DNA of 64,000 nt from GH45 sp965370965 (GTDB lineage Bacteria; Bacteroidota; Bacteroidia; Bacteroidales; SZUA-534): the NCBI GenBank assembly GCA_965370965.1, contig CBDUWQ010000001.1, forward strand, positions 24,081 to 88,080. Reading direction: 5' to 3'. Shown here piece by piece: positions 44,612 through 54,183 of the stretch (the first letter of the stretch is position 1; every line of letters starts with the position of its first letter). Both the position numbers and the translations under genes were made by a program. Below the pieces are notes generated by a model. It was not told the origin of the DNA. It did no database searches and worked only from the letters and a program-made list of their open reading frames with translations.

Positions 44612-46957
44612 ATGAAGAATGTATTATTATTAGTAAGCCTATCACTAATGGTTTTAGGCTTAAATGCACAAGAGCTTACAACCGTTAGCTCAAAAAAAAG
44701 CAAAACAGTTAAACAAAAAGTTACCCAAAATAGTACAAAAACCTATGGCGATGTTATTTGGGAAGAAGATTTTAACAAAGACAAATGGTTTAGTACAGTA
44801 AAAGAAGACGACCAAGGGTATCTGTTAGATACAACAGCCACTATGCCCGTTGGGTGGACATTTATTGACAACACCAACAACAGCTATTATTGGCATTGGA
44901 GCGATGTGGGACCAAGAGGAGCTTATACCTCTGGATATGATGATGATCCTTTTACTCCTAACAATGATTTGCTTGATATGTTACCCGATGAAACCACTAT
45001 TGATAACGGTTTTATGCTGTTAGAAAGTGATTATTTTAACACAACACCCGAAGGAGAAATGGTGGATAACCCAATTGATATGAATACTTATTTTGAATTT
45101 GGACCAATTAATTTTAGCAGTTATGAGGTAGTAATGTTTAATTGTAAAATATTAAATTATTTATGCTGTGAAACTAATATTTTGGTGGGACTTTATATTA
45201 GTAGCGATTATAATCCTACCTCAAATACCGGAAATTGGGAACTGTTTAAACTTAACACCCAATATGGTGGTGATTTTACTATAGATAGAGATATGCATAT
45301 TGATGTAAGCAATGTAACAGCAGGGCATAATAATGTGTATTTTAGAATTGGTAAAAAACAAGCATCACATTATTTTGTAATTATTGATGATATTAAGTTT
45401 TATGAGCCACCTGTACACAATTTGGAAGTGGAATATGGTTGGGCCGATTATATTTATGATGCAGAAGATGCGGATTATAAGGTTGATGAAACACTTGCAT
45501 ACAATTTTTGGGGTGGTTATACTGAAATTCCTTATCCGGCAGTATCAAACTTTGTAAAATTCAGAGCCGCAGTATATAATTTTGCAACTAACGATGCTGA
45601 AAACAGTAAGCTTAATGTTAAAATATTTAAAGATGAGGTATTGGATTACTCCATATCATCAGAACCAAAATTGATATCAACAATGGAAAAAGATACATTA
45701 AGGGTTTTTACCGATTATGCGCCTACCGAGGTTGGTAATTATCAAGTATCAATGACTATTACACAAGGCGACGATGATGAATTGTTCGGCAACAATGGTT
45801 GGGGTTATAACTTTAAGGTTACCGATGGAAATCGATTCTCAAGAGTACGCCACGGTATGGAGGAAGAATTTATTTGGGCAGGACCAAGAGAATGGGTGCT
45901 AGGCGGAAATGATGGCGACAGATGTGTTCAGCGGTTTACAATATCAGATGTAACAGGTAGTGTTCATGTTAAGGGTATAAGTGTTTATATTGATGATTAT
46001 ACCAACCGCCCCGATGAGATTGCTGCTATTGAAAATGGTGATTTTTCGATGATTGCACATTTATATAAGGTAAACGAAAACGATTCAATTATTGATACAG
46101 GAATATCATCTGATGAATATACATTAGTAGTTTCAGATACCGCTACATGGGTAACCCTTGACTTTAAAGATGAAGTCAACTTAGTTATTGGCTCAGGGTT
46201 ATACTATGCAGGAATTGAAATATTTACCGGAAATATTGACTTAAGATTTCAAATAGGGGAAGATACAGGTGCTACTACGCAACCAAATGGTGGTGGTTTA
46301 GTTTACTTTAATCCTACTAATCCTATATGGGTTAAAAGTGGCGATAACTATGCTATTGATTTGATTATTGATACCTATAATAGCATTTATATTACATTTA
46401 ATGTTGATATGACAAATGTTGAAACTTTTAACCCGGATAACGATACAGTTTATGTTACCGGAAATTTTGCAGATTGGGACGTACCCGGCACAGGTCAATC
46501 ACGGATATTGACCGATGTAAATAATGATTTAGTGTATTCAGGTATTATTCCAATGATTTCATATTATGGCGAAATGCAATATAAATACTATATAAATTCG
46601 GGTTTGCTTGGTAGCGAATGGGAAGGTGAACCTAACCGTACCTTAAATATTATTGATACCAATATAGTTATTAATCCACCCGATATATTTGGACTATTGC
46701 AGAGTATTAATGGTAAAAATTTATTAAATAATATTTTAGTTTACCCAAACCCGTTTAGTGGAAATATAGTTGTTAGTAACCTAAGCAATGCTAAACAAAT
46801 AATGGTAAGCTATATATTGGGACAAACTATATTATCAATACCGGTAACAGGTAATAAAATTGATGTTGATACCCAGAATCTTAAAAAAGGAGTTTACCTA
46901 ATAACTATTATTGATAATAATAACAACACCATTACTAAAAAAGTGGTTAAAAATTAA
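44612..46957 (+). CDS. Large T9SS-secreted protein with choice-of-anchor-like and CBM-like domains
   Basis: Secreted protein of 781 residues with signal peptide MKNVLLLVSLSLMVLGLNAQ. An N-terminal beta-rich domain (about 50-265) with WTFIDNTNNSYYWHW resembles choice-of-anchor J modules. Around residues 590-680 there is a CBM20/48-like sandwich (VYVTGNFADWDVPGTGQ). The C-terminal Por sorting domain (about 705-781, NILVYPNPFSGNIVVS, ending TKKVVKN) sends it through T9SS. No catalytic domain was recognised, so it may be a binding or adhesion protein. A sigma/anti-sigma pair lies upstream but has its own unit. Confidence 0.7.
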   Translation: MKNVLLLVSLSLMVLGLNAQELTTVSSKKSKTVKQKVTQNSTKTYGDVIWEEDFNKDKWFSTVKEDDQGYLLDTTATMPVGWTFIDNTNNSYYWHWSDVGPRGAYTSGYDDDPFTPNNDLLDMLPDETTIDNGFMLLESDYFNTTPEGEMVDNPIDMNTYFEFGPINFSSYEVVMFNCKILNYLCCETNILVGLYISSDYNPTSNTGNWELFKLNTQYGGDFTIDRDMHIDVSNVTAGHNNVYFRIGKKQASHYFVIIDDIKFYEPPVHNLEVEYGWADYIYDAEDADYKVDETLAYNFWGGYTEIPYPAVSNFVKFRAAVYNFATNDAENSKLNVKIFKDEVLDYSISSEPKLISTMEKDTLRVFTDYAPTEVGNYQVSMTITQGDDDELFGNNGWGYNFKVTDGNRFSRVRHGMEEEFIWAGPREWVLGGNDGDRCVQRFTISDVTGSVHVKGISVYIDDYTNRPDEIAAIENGDFSMIAHLYKVNENDSIIDTGISSDEYTLVVSDTATWVTLDFKDEVNLVIGSGLYYAGIEIFTGNIDLRFQIGEDTGATTQPNGGGLVYFNPTNPIWVKSGDNYAIDLIIDTYNSIYITFNVDMTNVETFNPDNDTVYVTGNFADWDVPGTGQSRILTDVNNDLVYSGIIPMISYYGEMQYKYYINSGLLGSEWEGEPNRTLNIIDTNIVINPPDIFGLLQSINGKNLLNNILVYPNPFSGNIVVSNLSNAKQIMVSYILGQTILSIPVTGNKIDVDTQNLKKGVYLITIIDNNNNTITKKVVKN

Positions 46958-47023
46958 TTGCAAATAAAATAGGATATCTGATTGTCCTGTAATTTTAAAA
47001 TTTGTAATTTAAAAGTATAGTTT

Positions 47024-47064
47024 ATCCCTACGAGTGTTTAAAACCCTCGTAGGGATTTCTTTTT
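47024..47064 (+). terminator. Rho-independent terminator after the T9SS cargo gene
   Basis: Stem CCCTACGAG / CTCGTAGGG with an 11-nt loop and a following ATTTCTTTTT. Confidence 0.75.
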
Positions 47065-47107
47065 GTAATTGCTTTTTCTTGGTTGATTTATTATAAATAG
47101 AATAGCC

Positions 47108-47193
47108 TAAAATTCGTGGTATCCTGTCCTAATGTTATAGGCAGGCGGGTTCGTGTAATTAATGGATTGGTATAATCCGTTTGCGGATTTATG
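47108..47193 (+). repeat. 86-nt dispersed repeat, copy R2
   Basis: Reverse-complement match to 4688..4773 over its whole length; the last part also matches R3 at 51870..51923. It starts TAAAATTCGTGGTATCCTG and ends with the hairpin ATCCGTTTGCGGAT. It lies about 100 nt upstream of dnaE. Confidence 0.75.
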
Positions 47194-47294
47194 AAATAGT
47201 AAAATTGTTTCTTTCCAAACTTATTAACATTCTGATATTTTTCGTCAATAAAACTTTAATTTTACTTTTTCAAAAAGTATAATATCTGCCATAT

Positions 47295-50200
47295 ATGTTT
47301 TTAATATTTGATACCGAAACAACAGGATTACCAAAAAAATGGAGAGCACCTTTAACTGACTTTAATAATTGGCCACGCATGGTACAACTTGCATGGCAAT
47401 GCCACGACTTAAAAGGCAACCTGCTTTTTGCCAAAAATCATGTAATAAAACCCGATGGTTATACTATACCCGATGAGGTGGTAAATATACACGGTATTTC
47501 AAATAAAATTGCAAATGAAAAGGGCATCTTGTTAAAGGATGCTTTATTAGACTTTGTTGAAGATGTAAAAAAGGCAAAATTTATTATTGGGCACAATGTT
47601 GAGTTTGATATTAATATTGTAGGCTGTGAACTTTTGCGTTGTGGTTTGCCCGAAGTTGTATCGAAAGTACCGCATATTTGCACAAAAATTGAGAGTACCG
47701 ATTATTGCGCAATAATGAAAAGCGGCCGCCCCAAATGGCCTACCTTAACCGAACTGCACACTAAACTTTTTGGCGTACCTTTTGATGAAGCACATAATGC
47801 TGCAGCCGATGTTGAAGCTACCACTCGCTGTTTTCTTGAGCTTGTAAGGGTAGGGGGGGTAACTGCCCAAAGGCTTGAAATGGCTGAACATGAGGTTGTT
47901 GATTTTAAAAAAAATAACCCGAGTGAAATACAATTGGCAGGCATTGAGTATGAGTCGTTTAAAACCGATAAACTGGCTGATATTTCAATAGAAGAAGAAG
48001 AAAAAAAACAGACCGAAGCAGCAAAACAGTCGGGCAAAATACCCTTTGTACACCTACATGTTCATTCGCAATACTCTATTTTAGATGGGGCAGTAAGCAC
48101 AGAGCAACTTGCCAATAAAGCTAAAGAGGACGGTATGCCGGCAGTTGCTATTACCGACCATGGAACCATGTTTGGTGTAAAAGAGTTTCATGTGGCATGT
48201 AAAAAAGCAGGGGTAAAGCCAATTATTGGTATTGAAGCTTACGTGGCAAAACGGGGGCATCTCCGTAAAGACGATAAAATTGATGGGTCGGGAGAGCATT
48301 TGATACTGTTGGCAAAAAACAAAAAAGGGTACAAAAATTTATTAAAACTGACATCTATTGCCCATATCGACGGATTTTATTATAAACCCCGTATTGATAA
48401 AGAGCTGTTGGATAAATACCATGAGGGGCTTATTGTGTCGTCGGCATGTTTGGGTGGCGAACTGTCGCAGCTTATTATGAATGGCAATTTTGATAAAGCC
48501 GAAGAAACTATTTTGTGGTATAAAAATATTTTTGGCAATGATTATTACCTTGAGCTTATGCGCCATCAGAATGACGATGTACGTTTGCGCAAAGATGTTT
48601 GGGAAAATCAGGTAAAAGTAAACAAAGTGTTGCTTGATATGTCGAAAAAATTGGGGGTTAAAGTTATTGCCACCAACGATGTGCATTTTGCCAATGAGGA
48701 AGATGCCGAATCACATGATTTACTTGTATGCTTAAATACAGGGCGTAATTATGACGACCCTACCCGTATGCGATACACTAAGCAAGAGTGGTTTAAAACC
48801 TCGGTCGAGATGAGCTCAATATTTGCCGATATACCCGAAGCGCTTGAAAATACCATTGAAATTGCCAATAAGGTTGAGACATATAAGTTAGATTCGCAGC
48901 CAATAATGCCCGAATTTAATATACCCGACGATTTTGGTAATATTACTCAATACACCGAAAAATTTACAGAACAAACTTTAATTGAGGAGTTTGGTGCAGA
49001 TGTATTTAAACGCCTTGGAGGATATAAAAAGGTACTTCAAATAAAATTTGAATCAGATTATTTGGAACACCTTACATTTATTGGGGCAAAAAAAAGGTAT
49101 GGCGATGATTTATCGGAGTCGGTTAATGAAAGGCTGACTTTTGAGTTAAATGTCATTAAAACAATGGGTTTTCCAGGCTATTTTTTAATTACCCAAGATT
49201 TTATTAATGCTGCAAAAGATATGGGTGTAATTGTTGGACCCGGTCGAGGTTCGGCAGCCGGTTCGGCAGTAGCCTATTGTATTGGCATTACCAATGTTGA
49301 CCCTATTAAATACAATTTGCTGTTTGAGCGTTTTTTGAATCCCGACAGGGTATCGATGCCCGATGTTGATATTGATTTTGATGATGATGGAAGGCAACAG
49401 GTGCTTGATTGGGTAACCAATAAATACGGCAAAGATAAAGTTGCTCATATATGTACTTTTGGTACCATGGCCACAAAATCGGCAATAAAAGATGTGGCAA
49501 GGGTTATTGAACTGCCGTTGAGTGAGGCAAACCGCTTGGCAAAATTAGTGCCCGAAACTCCCAAAATGAATTTTAAAAAAGCATATAAGGAGAGCCATGA
49601 GCTGAAAAAGGAGAGAAATTCGGACGATGAGGTTATTGTCAGAACATTAATGAATGCCGAAAAACTTGAAGGTTCGATAAGGCAGAGCGGTGTGCATGCT
49701 TGTGGCATATTAATTAGTCGCGACCCACTTGTTGAACACCTTCCGGTAATGCCCACAAAGGGAGAGAAGTTGCTTACCACACAATATGATGGGCGTTTTG
49801 TTGAGGATATTGGTCTTTTAAAAATGGACTTTTTGGGGTTAAAAACGCTTTCAATTATTAAAGATACTTTAGATAATGTAAAGCACTCAAAAGGTATTAC
49901 CATTGACATTGACAAAATATCGTTTGAGGATGAAAAAACTTATGAGCTGTTTAGTAAGGGCGAAACTTCGGCTATATTCCAGTTTGAAAGTCCTGGAATG
50001 AGAAAACACCTTCAAAACCTTAAACCAGACAGATTTAACGATTTGGTGGCAATGAATGCTCTGTATCGCCCCGGACCAATGGAATATATACCATCTTTTA
50101 TTGCACGAAAGCATGGTCGCGAAAAGGTGACATATGACCATCCGTTAATGGAGCCATTTTTGAAAGATACCTATGGAATTACTGTTTATCAGGAGCAGGT

Positions 50201-51680
50201 TATGCTTCAGTCAAGAGCATTGGGAGGATTTACAAGGGGTATGTCCGACTCGCTGCGAAAAGCCATGGGAAAGAAGAAAAAAGCCGAAATGGACAATTTA
50301 AAGGAAAAGTTTATTGATGGCTGTAAGGCAAATGAGGAGTTTGTTAATGGGGTAAATGAAGCAAATAAAAATATTGATACAGTTATTGACAAAGTTTGGA
50401 AAGACTGGGAAAAATTTGCAGAATATGCATTTAATAAATCTCATTCAGTTTGTTATGCCTATATAGCATATCAAACAGGGTATTTAAAAGCACATTTTCC
50501 GGACGATTTTATGGCAGCAAACCTTAGCCGTAACCTCTCAAATATTACCGAGGTTACAAAACTTATGGAGGAATGCCGCCGTATGAAACAAAAGGTTTTT
50601 GGCCCCGATGTAAACCTCAGTTTTAAAAAATTTACGGTTGATAAAAATGGTGATATCCGTTTTGGAATGGCAGCCATAAAAAATGTTGGCGAGGCAGCTG
50701 TTGAAAATATAATTAAGGAGCGGGAAAAGAACGGTTCTTATAAAAACTATTATGATTTTATTGAGAGGGTAGATTTGAAATCGGCAAATAAAAAAACCTT
50801 TGAATCTCTGGCTCAGGGCGGAGCTTTTGACTCCTTTAAAGAGATACCTAACCGTAGCCAGTATTTTGAATTAAATGATAATGGCGAAACTTTTATTGAA
50901 AGCAGTTTAAAATATGGGGGATTATACAAAAACGATGTTGCCAACAACCAAAATACTCTGTTTGGCTCAATGAGCGAAGAAATTGCCATTACAAAGCCAC
51001 CTGTTTTAGAAAGTGAGCCATGGAGTAACCTTGAACAACTGAACCGTGAAAAAGAGCTGGTTGGCATTTATTTGTCGGCTCACCCGTTGGATAATTATAA
51101 AATAGAGATTGATAATTTTTGTAATTGTACCCTTTCGGAGCTAAACGATTTTTCAAAGTTAAACGGCAGGGAGATTTCGGTTGGAGGAATAGTTACAGCA
51201 GTACGAAATAGTTTTACAAAAAACAATAAACCCTATGGTGGTTTTACTATTGAAGATTATTCGGGGTCGTATGAGTTGATATTTTTTGGTAGAGATTATG
51301 TTGAATTTAAAAAACATTGCACCGTAGGGTATTTGCTGTTTGTAAAGGGGAAGGTGCAAGAGCGTACTTGGGGCAAAGACAATGAGCGGCCATTGGAATT
51401 TAAAGTAAATTCAATTCAAATGCTTAACGAGTTGCGCGAAAAAATGCTTAATAGTATATCAATAAAAATACCTATTGCAGAATTAAATGAGCAACTTATT
51501 AACGAGCTTTTAAGTAAAGCTGAGGAGAGCGAGGGAAACACCCTGCTTAAATTCTTGATATTTGACCCTGAAAAAAAGCTATATATTCAAATGTTTTCGC
51601 GCAGCCATAGGGTTGAAATAACAAATGAGCTTATTGATTATTTTGAAAATTACCCGCTGTTTGAGTATAAACTAGAGTAG
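47295..51680 (+). CDS. dnaE: DNA polymerase III alpha subunit with fused N-terminal exonuclease
   Basis: Replicative polymerase of 1461 residues. Residues 1-185 form a DEDDh exonuclease (D6 and E8 in FDTETTG, D105 in HNVEFD, H167 and D172 in EAHNAAADVEAT). A charged linker (about 195-248) leads to the DnaE PHP domain (HLHVHSQYS, H253/H255/H257). The palm has GPGRGSAAGS (648-657) and MPDVDIDFDDDGR with D692 and D694. The fingers, HhH, OB (VGGIVTAVRNSF) and tail follow. DnaE alone is usually near 1150-1200 residues, so the exonuclease accounts for the excess. Such fusions are known in some Bacteroidota. Confidence 0.93.
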   Translation: MFLIFDTETTGLPKKWRAPLTDFNNWPRMVQLAWQCHDLKGNLLFAKNHVIKPDGYTIPDEVVNIHGISNKIANEKGILLKDALLDFVEDVKKAKFIIGHNVEFDINIVGCELLRCGLPEVVSKVPHICTKIESTDYCAIMKSGRPKWPTLTELHTKLFGVPFDEAHNAAADVEATTRCFLELVRVGGVTAQRLEMAEHEVVDFKKNNPSEIQLAGIEYESFKTDKLADISIEEEEKKQTEAAKQSGKIPFVHLHVHSQYSILDGAVSTEQLANKAKEDGMPAVAITDHGTMFGVKEFHVACKKAGVKPIIGIEAYVAKRGHLRKDDKIDGSGEHLILLAKNKKGYKNLLKLTSIAHIDGFYYKPRIDKELLDKYHEGLIVSSACLGGELSQLIMNGNFDKAEETILWYKNIFGNDYYLELMRHQNDDVRLRKDVWENQVKVNKVLLDMSKKLGVKVIATNDVHFANEEDAESHDLLVCLNTGRNYDDPTRMRYTKQEWFKTSVEMSSIFADIPEALENTIEIANKVETYKLDSQPIMPEFNIPDDFGNITQYTEKFTEQTLIEEFGADVFKRLGGYKKVLQIKFESDYLEHLTFIGAKKRYGDDLSESVNERLTFELNVIKTMGFPGYFLITQDFINAAKDMGVIVGPGRGSAAGSAVAYCIGITNVDPIKYNLLFERFLNPDRVSMPDVDIDFDDDGRQQVLDWVTNKYGKDKVAHICTFGTMATKSAIKDVARVIELPLSEANRLAKLVPETPKMNFKKAYKESHELKKERNSDDEVIVRTLMNAEKLEGSIRQSGVHACGILISRDPLVEHLPVMPTKGEKLLTTQYDGRFVEDIGLLKMDFLGLKTLSIIKDTLDNVKHSKGITIDIDKISFEDEKTYELFSKGETSAIFQFESPGMRKHLQNLKPDRFNDLVAMNALYRPGPMEYIPSFIARKHGREKVTYDHPLMEPFLKDTYGITVYQEQVMLQSRALGGFTRGMSDSLRKAMGKKKKAEMDNLKEKFIDGCKANEEFVNGVNEANKNIDTVIDKVWKDWEKFAEYAFNKSHSVCYAYIAYQTGYLKAHFPDDFMAANLSRNLSNITEVTKLMEECRRMKQKVFGPDVNLSFKKFTVDKNGDIRFGMAAIKNVGEAAVENIIKEREKNGSYKNYYDFIERVDLKSANKKTFESLAQGGAFDSFKEIPNRSQYFELNDNGETFIESSLKYGGLYKNDVANNQNTLFGSMSEEIAITKPPVLESEPWSNLEQLNREKELVGIYLSAHPLDNYKIEIDNFCNCTLSELNDFSKLNGREISVGGIVTAVRNSFTKNNKPYGGFTIEDYSGSYELIFFGRDYVEFKKHCTVGYLLFVKGKVQERTWGKDNERPLEFKVNSIQMLNELREKMLNSISIKIPIAELNEQLINELLSKAEESEGNTLLKFLIFDPEKKLYIQMFSRSHRVEITNELIDYFENYPLFEYKLE

Positions 51681-51724
51681 TGAGGGGATAGTTATATCCA
51701 AGATTTATACAATGTTGAATCATT

Positions 51725-51866
51725 GCTGCCGCACAATTGACCGTGTGGTTTGTAAACAAGATAAGTAAAAGCTATAATACGTTGTCTAAAAGTATAGTTT
51801 TTGTTATTTCTAATAAAAAGATTAATTATCGAAGATAATTACCACACGATACAACCGTGCGGCAAC
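51725..51866. repeat. Inverted-repeat pair flanking 90 nt
   Basis: The arm at 51725..51750 (GCTGCCGCAC..CCGTGTGGTT) is matched by its inverted form at 51840..51866 (TACCACACG..CCGTGCGGCAA). A smaller hairpin, TAATTATC-GAA-GATAATTA, lies before the right arm. It sits in the dnaE-trxA intergenic space just before repeat R3. Confidence 0.5.
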
Positions 51867-51869
51867 GGG

Positions 51870-51923
51870 GCAGGTGGGTTTATATAATTAGTGGACAAAG
51901 ATATTCCGCTTGCAGATTTATGG
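51870..51923 (+). repeat. Partial copy R3 of the 86-nt repeat
   Basis: Corresponds to the last 54 nt of R2 (from GCAGG-GGG to the GCGGATTTATG end), more diverged. Confidence 0.6.
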
Positions 51924-51991
51924 GAATAAATAAAATACAATAAAATTATAGAATTCTTTAAAAAATAATATTGTTGAAACATTTATTCATA

Positions 51992-51999
51992 TATATTTG
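51992..51999 (+). promoter_or_regulatory. -7 box of trxA promoter
   Basis: TATATTTG matches TAnnTTTG, 49 nt before the trxA start. A TTGTTG at 51971..51976 is placed as a -33 element. Confidence 0.6.
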
Positions 52000-52048
52000 T
52001 AATTACACTTAGAACAATTTATAAAATAACCTTTTAAAAAATATTAAA

Positions 52049-52366
52049 ATGGCAAATAACGTAACTGACGCAGAATTTGAAGAGGTAGTATTAAAATCGG
52101 ATGTGCCGGTAGTAGTTGATTTTTGGGCTGAATGGTGTGGACCCTGTAAAATGATAGGGCCAATTGTTGAAGAACTTGGTGTTGAATATGAAGGAAAAGC
52201 AAAAATGGTAAAGGTTGATGTTGATAGTAATCCTAACACAGCTATGAAATATGGTATTCGAAATATTCCAACTTTATTGTTTTTTAAAAATGGCGAGGTT
52301 GCCGACAAGCAGGTAGGTGTTGTAGCAAAAGCAGCAATTGCCGACAAGGTAAACAAACTTCTTTAG
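52049..52366 (+). CDS. trxA: Thioredoxin
   Basis: Canonical cytosolic thioredoxin of 105 residues. The redox site is WAEWCGPCKMIGPI, and the cis-Pro is in IRNIPTLLFFKNG. It is the normal partner for a thioredoxin reductase such as TrxB at 17847. It forms its own unit, with a terminator after it. Confidence 0.95.
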   Translation: MANNVTDAEFEEVVLKSDVPVVVDFWAEWCGPCKMIGPIVEELGVEYEGKAKMVKVDVDSNPNTAMKYGIRNIPTLLFFKNGEVADKQVGVVAKAAIADKVNKLL

Positions 52367-52396
52367 GCATTAATATTCTGTAAAAGAAAATTGCAT

Positions 52397-52434
52397 CCGG
52401 TAATTAAAATAGGGTTTTGGTTACCGGTTTTTTT
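52397..52434 (+). terminator. Rho-independent terminator after trxA
   Basis: Stem CCGGTAA / TTACCGG with a 17-nt loop, followed by seven T. Confidence 0.7.
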
Positions 52435-52461
52435 ATTGTCAACATTAAAACAAAATTTATT

Positions 52462-53109
52462 ATGTATAAGCAAGCGGTTAAAATCAGGTTATTGGTTGCA
52501 GTTATTGCAATAGTAATATTTTTTATAGGTTTATATTTCGATAATTATATAATGCGAATGGTAGTAAAACCTATTCCATTATTGGTATTAATAAGTTTAA
52601 TAAAACCAAACACACATTACCGCAAGTTTATTTTTATTGGGTTAATTTTTTCAGTAATAGGCGATATGTTATTAGAGGCATCACCCGGTTTTTTTGTTTT
52701 TGGATTAGTTGCGTTTTTATTGGCTCATGTTAATTATATTATTGCATTTATAAAAAGAAGCAAGCAGTTATCATTAATAATTGTTATAGCCCTTTTATTG
52801 TATGGGGCAGGGTTGTATTGGGTTTTATTCCCAACTTTGGGCAATATGGCAATTCCAGTTTTGTTATACTTATTAGTTATACTAACAATGGTATGGCGGG
52901 CATTTGCTCAGCGTAAGTTTAATACGTTAGCAATTTATGCACTTGTTGGTTCGCTGTTTTTTGTTTTTAGCGACAGTTTAATTGCTTTAAATAAGTTTTA
53001 TGCTGTTTTGCCATACTCTCGTGGTGTAATAATGACTACATATTGGACAGCACAATTTCTTATTTTTAATTCGGCGTTTAGTTTTAACGGAGAGGTTAAA
53101 AAAGCTTAA
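52462..53109 (+). CDS. YhhN/TMEM86-family membrane protein (lysoplasmalogenase-like)
   Basis: Inner-membrane protein of 215 residues from the ATG at 52462; the frame open from 52417 runs through the trxA terminator. About eight transmembrane segments. Family motifs visible are KPIPLLVLISLI, GLIFSVIGDMLLE and FFVFSDSLIALNKF, with the conserved acids of YhhN proteins (D of GDMLLE and D of SDSLIA). The eukaryotic relative TMEM86B cleaves lysoplasmalogens; a bacterial role in lipid turnover is inferred. 24 nt separate it from the DUF58 gene. Confidence 0.82.
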   Translation: MYKQAVKIRLLVAVIAIVIFFIGLYFDNYIMRMVVKPIPLLVLISLIKPNTHYRKFIFIGLIFSVIGDMLLEASPGFFVFGLVAFLLAHVNYIIAFIKRSKQLSLIIVIALLLYGAGLYWVLFPTLGNMAIPVLLYLLVILTMVWRAFAQRKFNTLAIYALVGSLFFVFSDSLIALNKFYAVLPYSRGVIMTTYWTAQFLIFNSAFSFNGEVKKA

Positions 53110-53133
53110 TAAGTAATTAGCTGTAAATATTTT

Positions 53134-54054
53134 ATGAATACACTACAAGAGATATTTGATTTTGAACAATTCGACAATCTTGAATGGGTTTCGCATCAAG
53201 TAGTTGAGGGTTTTATTACCGGATTACACCGCAGCCCCTACCACGGTTTTTCGGTTGAATTTGCCGAGCATAGGCTTTATAACTCAGGTGAAAGCACCAA
53301 GCATATCGACTGGAAACTGTATGCCCGTACCGACAAACTGTTTATTAAAAAATATGAAGAGGAAACAAATTTAAGGTGTATGGTGGTGGTCGATTCATCG
53401 TCGTCAATGCTGTTTCCGTTTGGCGATAATTTTAAAATAAACAAACTAAGTTACTCGGTATATTCTGCTGCTGCACTTATTTACCTGTTGCGTCGTCAGC
53501 GCGATGCTGTTGGTCTAACGCTTTTCTCAGAGCAAATTGATTTTCAATCGCAGGTAAAGCTGTCCGAATCGCATAGTAAACTTTTGTATGGCGAGTTAAA
53601 CCAATGTTTGAATACATCAAAAACCGATTTTAATAAAAAAACGAATTTAGCCGAAACCCTCCATTTAATTGCCGATAATGTACATAAACGGTCGCTAGTA
53701 ATTCTGTTTTCCGATCTGTTTTCGGGTAAACCCGATGAGCTTTTTTCTGCACTTGAGCATTTGCGCTATAATAAACACGATGTTATTGTTTTTCATGTTA
53801 CCAATAAAAAGCTTGAGCTTGAGCTTGGCTACTCAAATAAACCCATCAGGTTTGTTGATATGGAAACAGGCGACGAGATAAAACTGAACCCCAACGATAT
53901 CCGTAAAGATTATAAAAAAAACCTATCGCATCTTATAACAGAGTTTAAGATGAAATGTGGAAACTATAATATTGATTTTGTTGAGGCCGATGTAAACGAT
54001 GATTTTAGAAAAGTGTTAGTGCCGTTTTTAGTAAAAAGAAAGGCTATGGGGTAA
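53134..54054 (+). CDS. DUF58 domain protein
   Basis: Cytosolic protein of 306 residues with a vWA-like fold. The DUF58 block FAEHRLYNSGESTKHIDWKL covers about residues 48-67 and is followed by MVVVDSSSSMLFPFG, a MIDAS-like DxSxS motif. A second signature, KRSLVILFSDLFSG, comes later. DUF58 proteins usually sit beside a MoxR AAA+ ATPase and BatA/B proteins; neither is seen here, which is unusual. Confidence 0.85.
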   Translation: MNTLQEIFDFEQFDNLEWVSHQVVEGFITGLHRSPYHGFSVEFAEHRLYNSGESTKHIDWKLYARTDKLFIKKYEEETNLRCMVVVDSSSSMLFPFGDNFKINKLSYSVYSAAALIYLLRRQRDAVGLTLFSEQIDFQSQVKLSESHSKLLYGELNQCLNTSKTDFNKKTNLAETLHLIADNVHKRSLVILFSDLFSGKPDELFSALEHLRYNKHDVIVFHVTNKKLELELGYSNKPIRFVDMETGDEIKLNPNDIRKDYKKNLSHLITEFKMKCGNYNIDFVEADVNDDFRKVLVPFLVKRKAMG

Positions 54055-54183
54055 GTATTATTGTTTTGTGTTATTACCGTAGTAACTCATAAATTAAACA
54101 ATAAAAACAAATTATTCCAAAACCGTAATTGCAAAAGTGTCTAAAATTTTGTAATTTGTGTAAGTTAATTAACACAGGCAGTT

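Noticed and set aside
49445..49915. 156-residue minus-strand frame inside dnaE
   Set aside because: Lies wholly within the polymerase palm/fingers region and has no family features.
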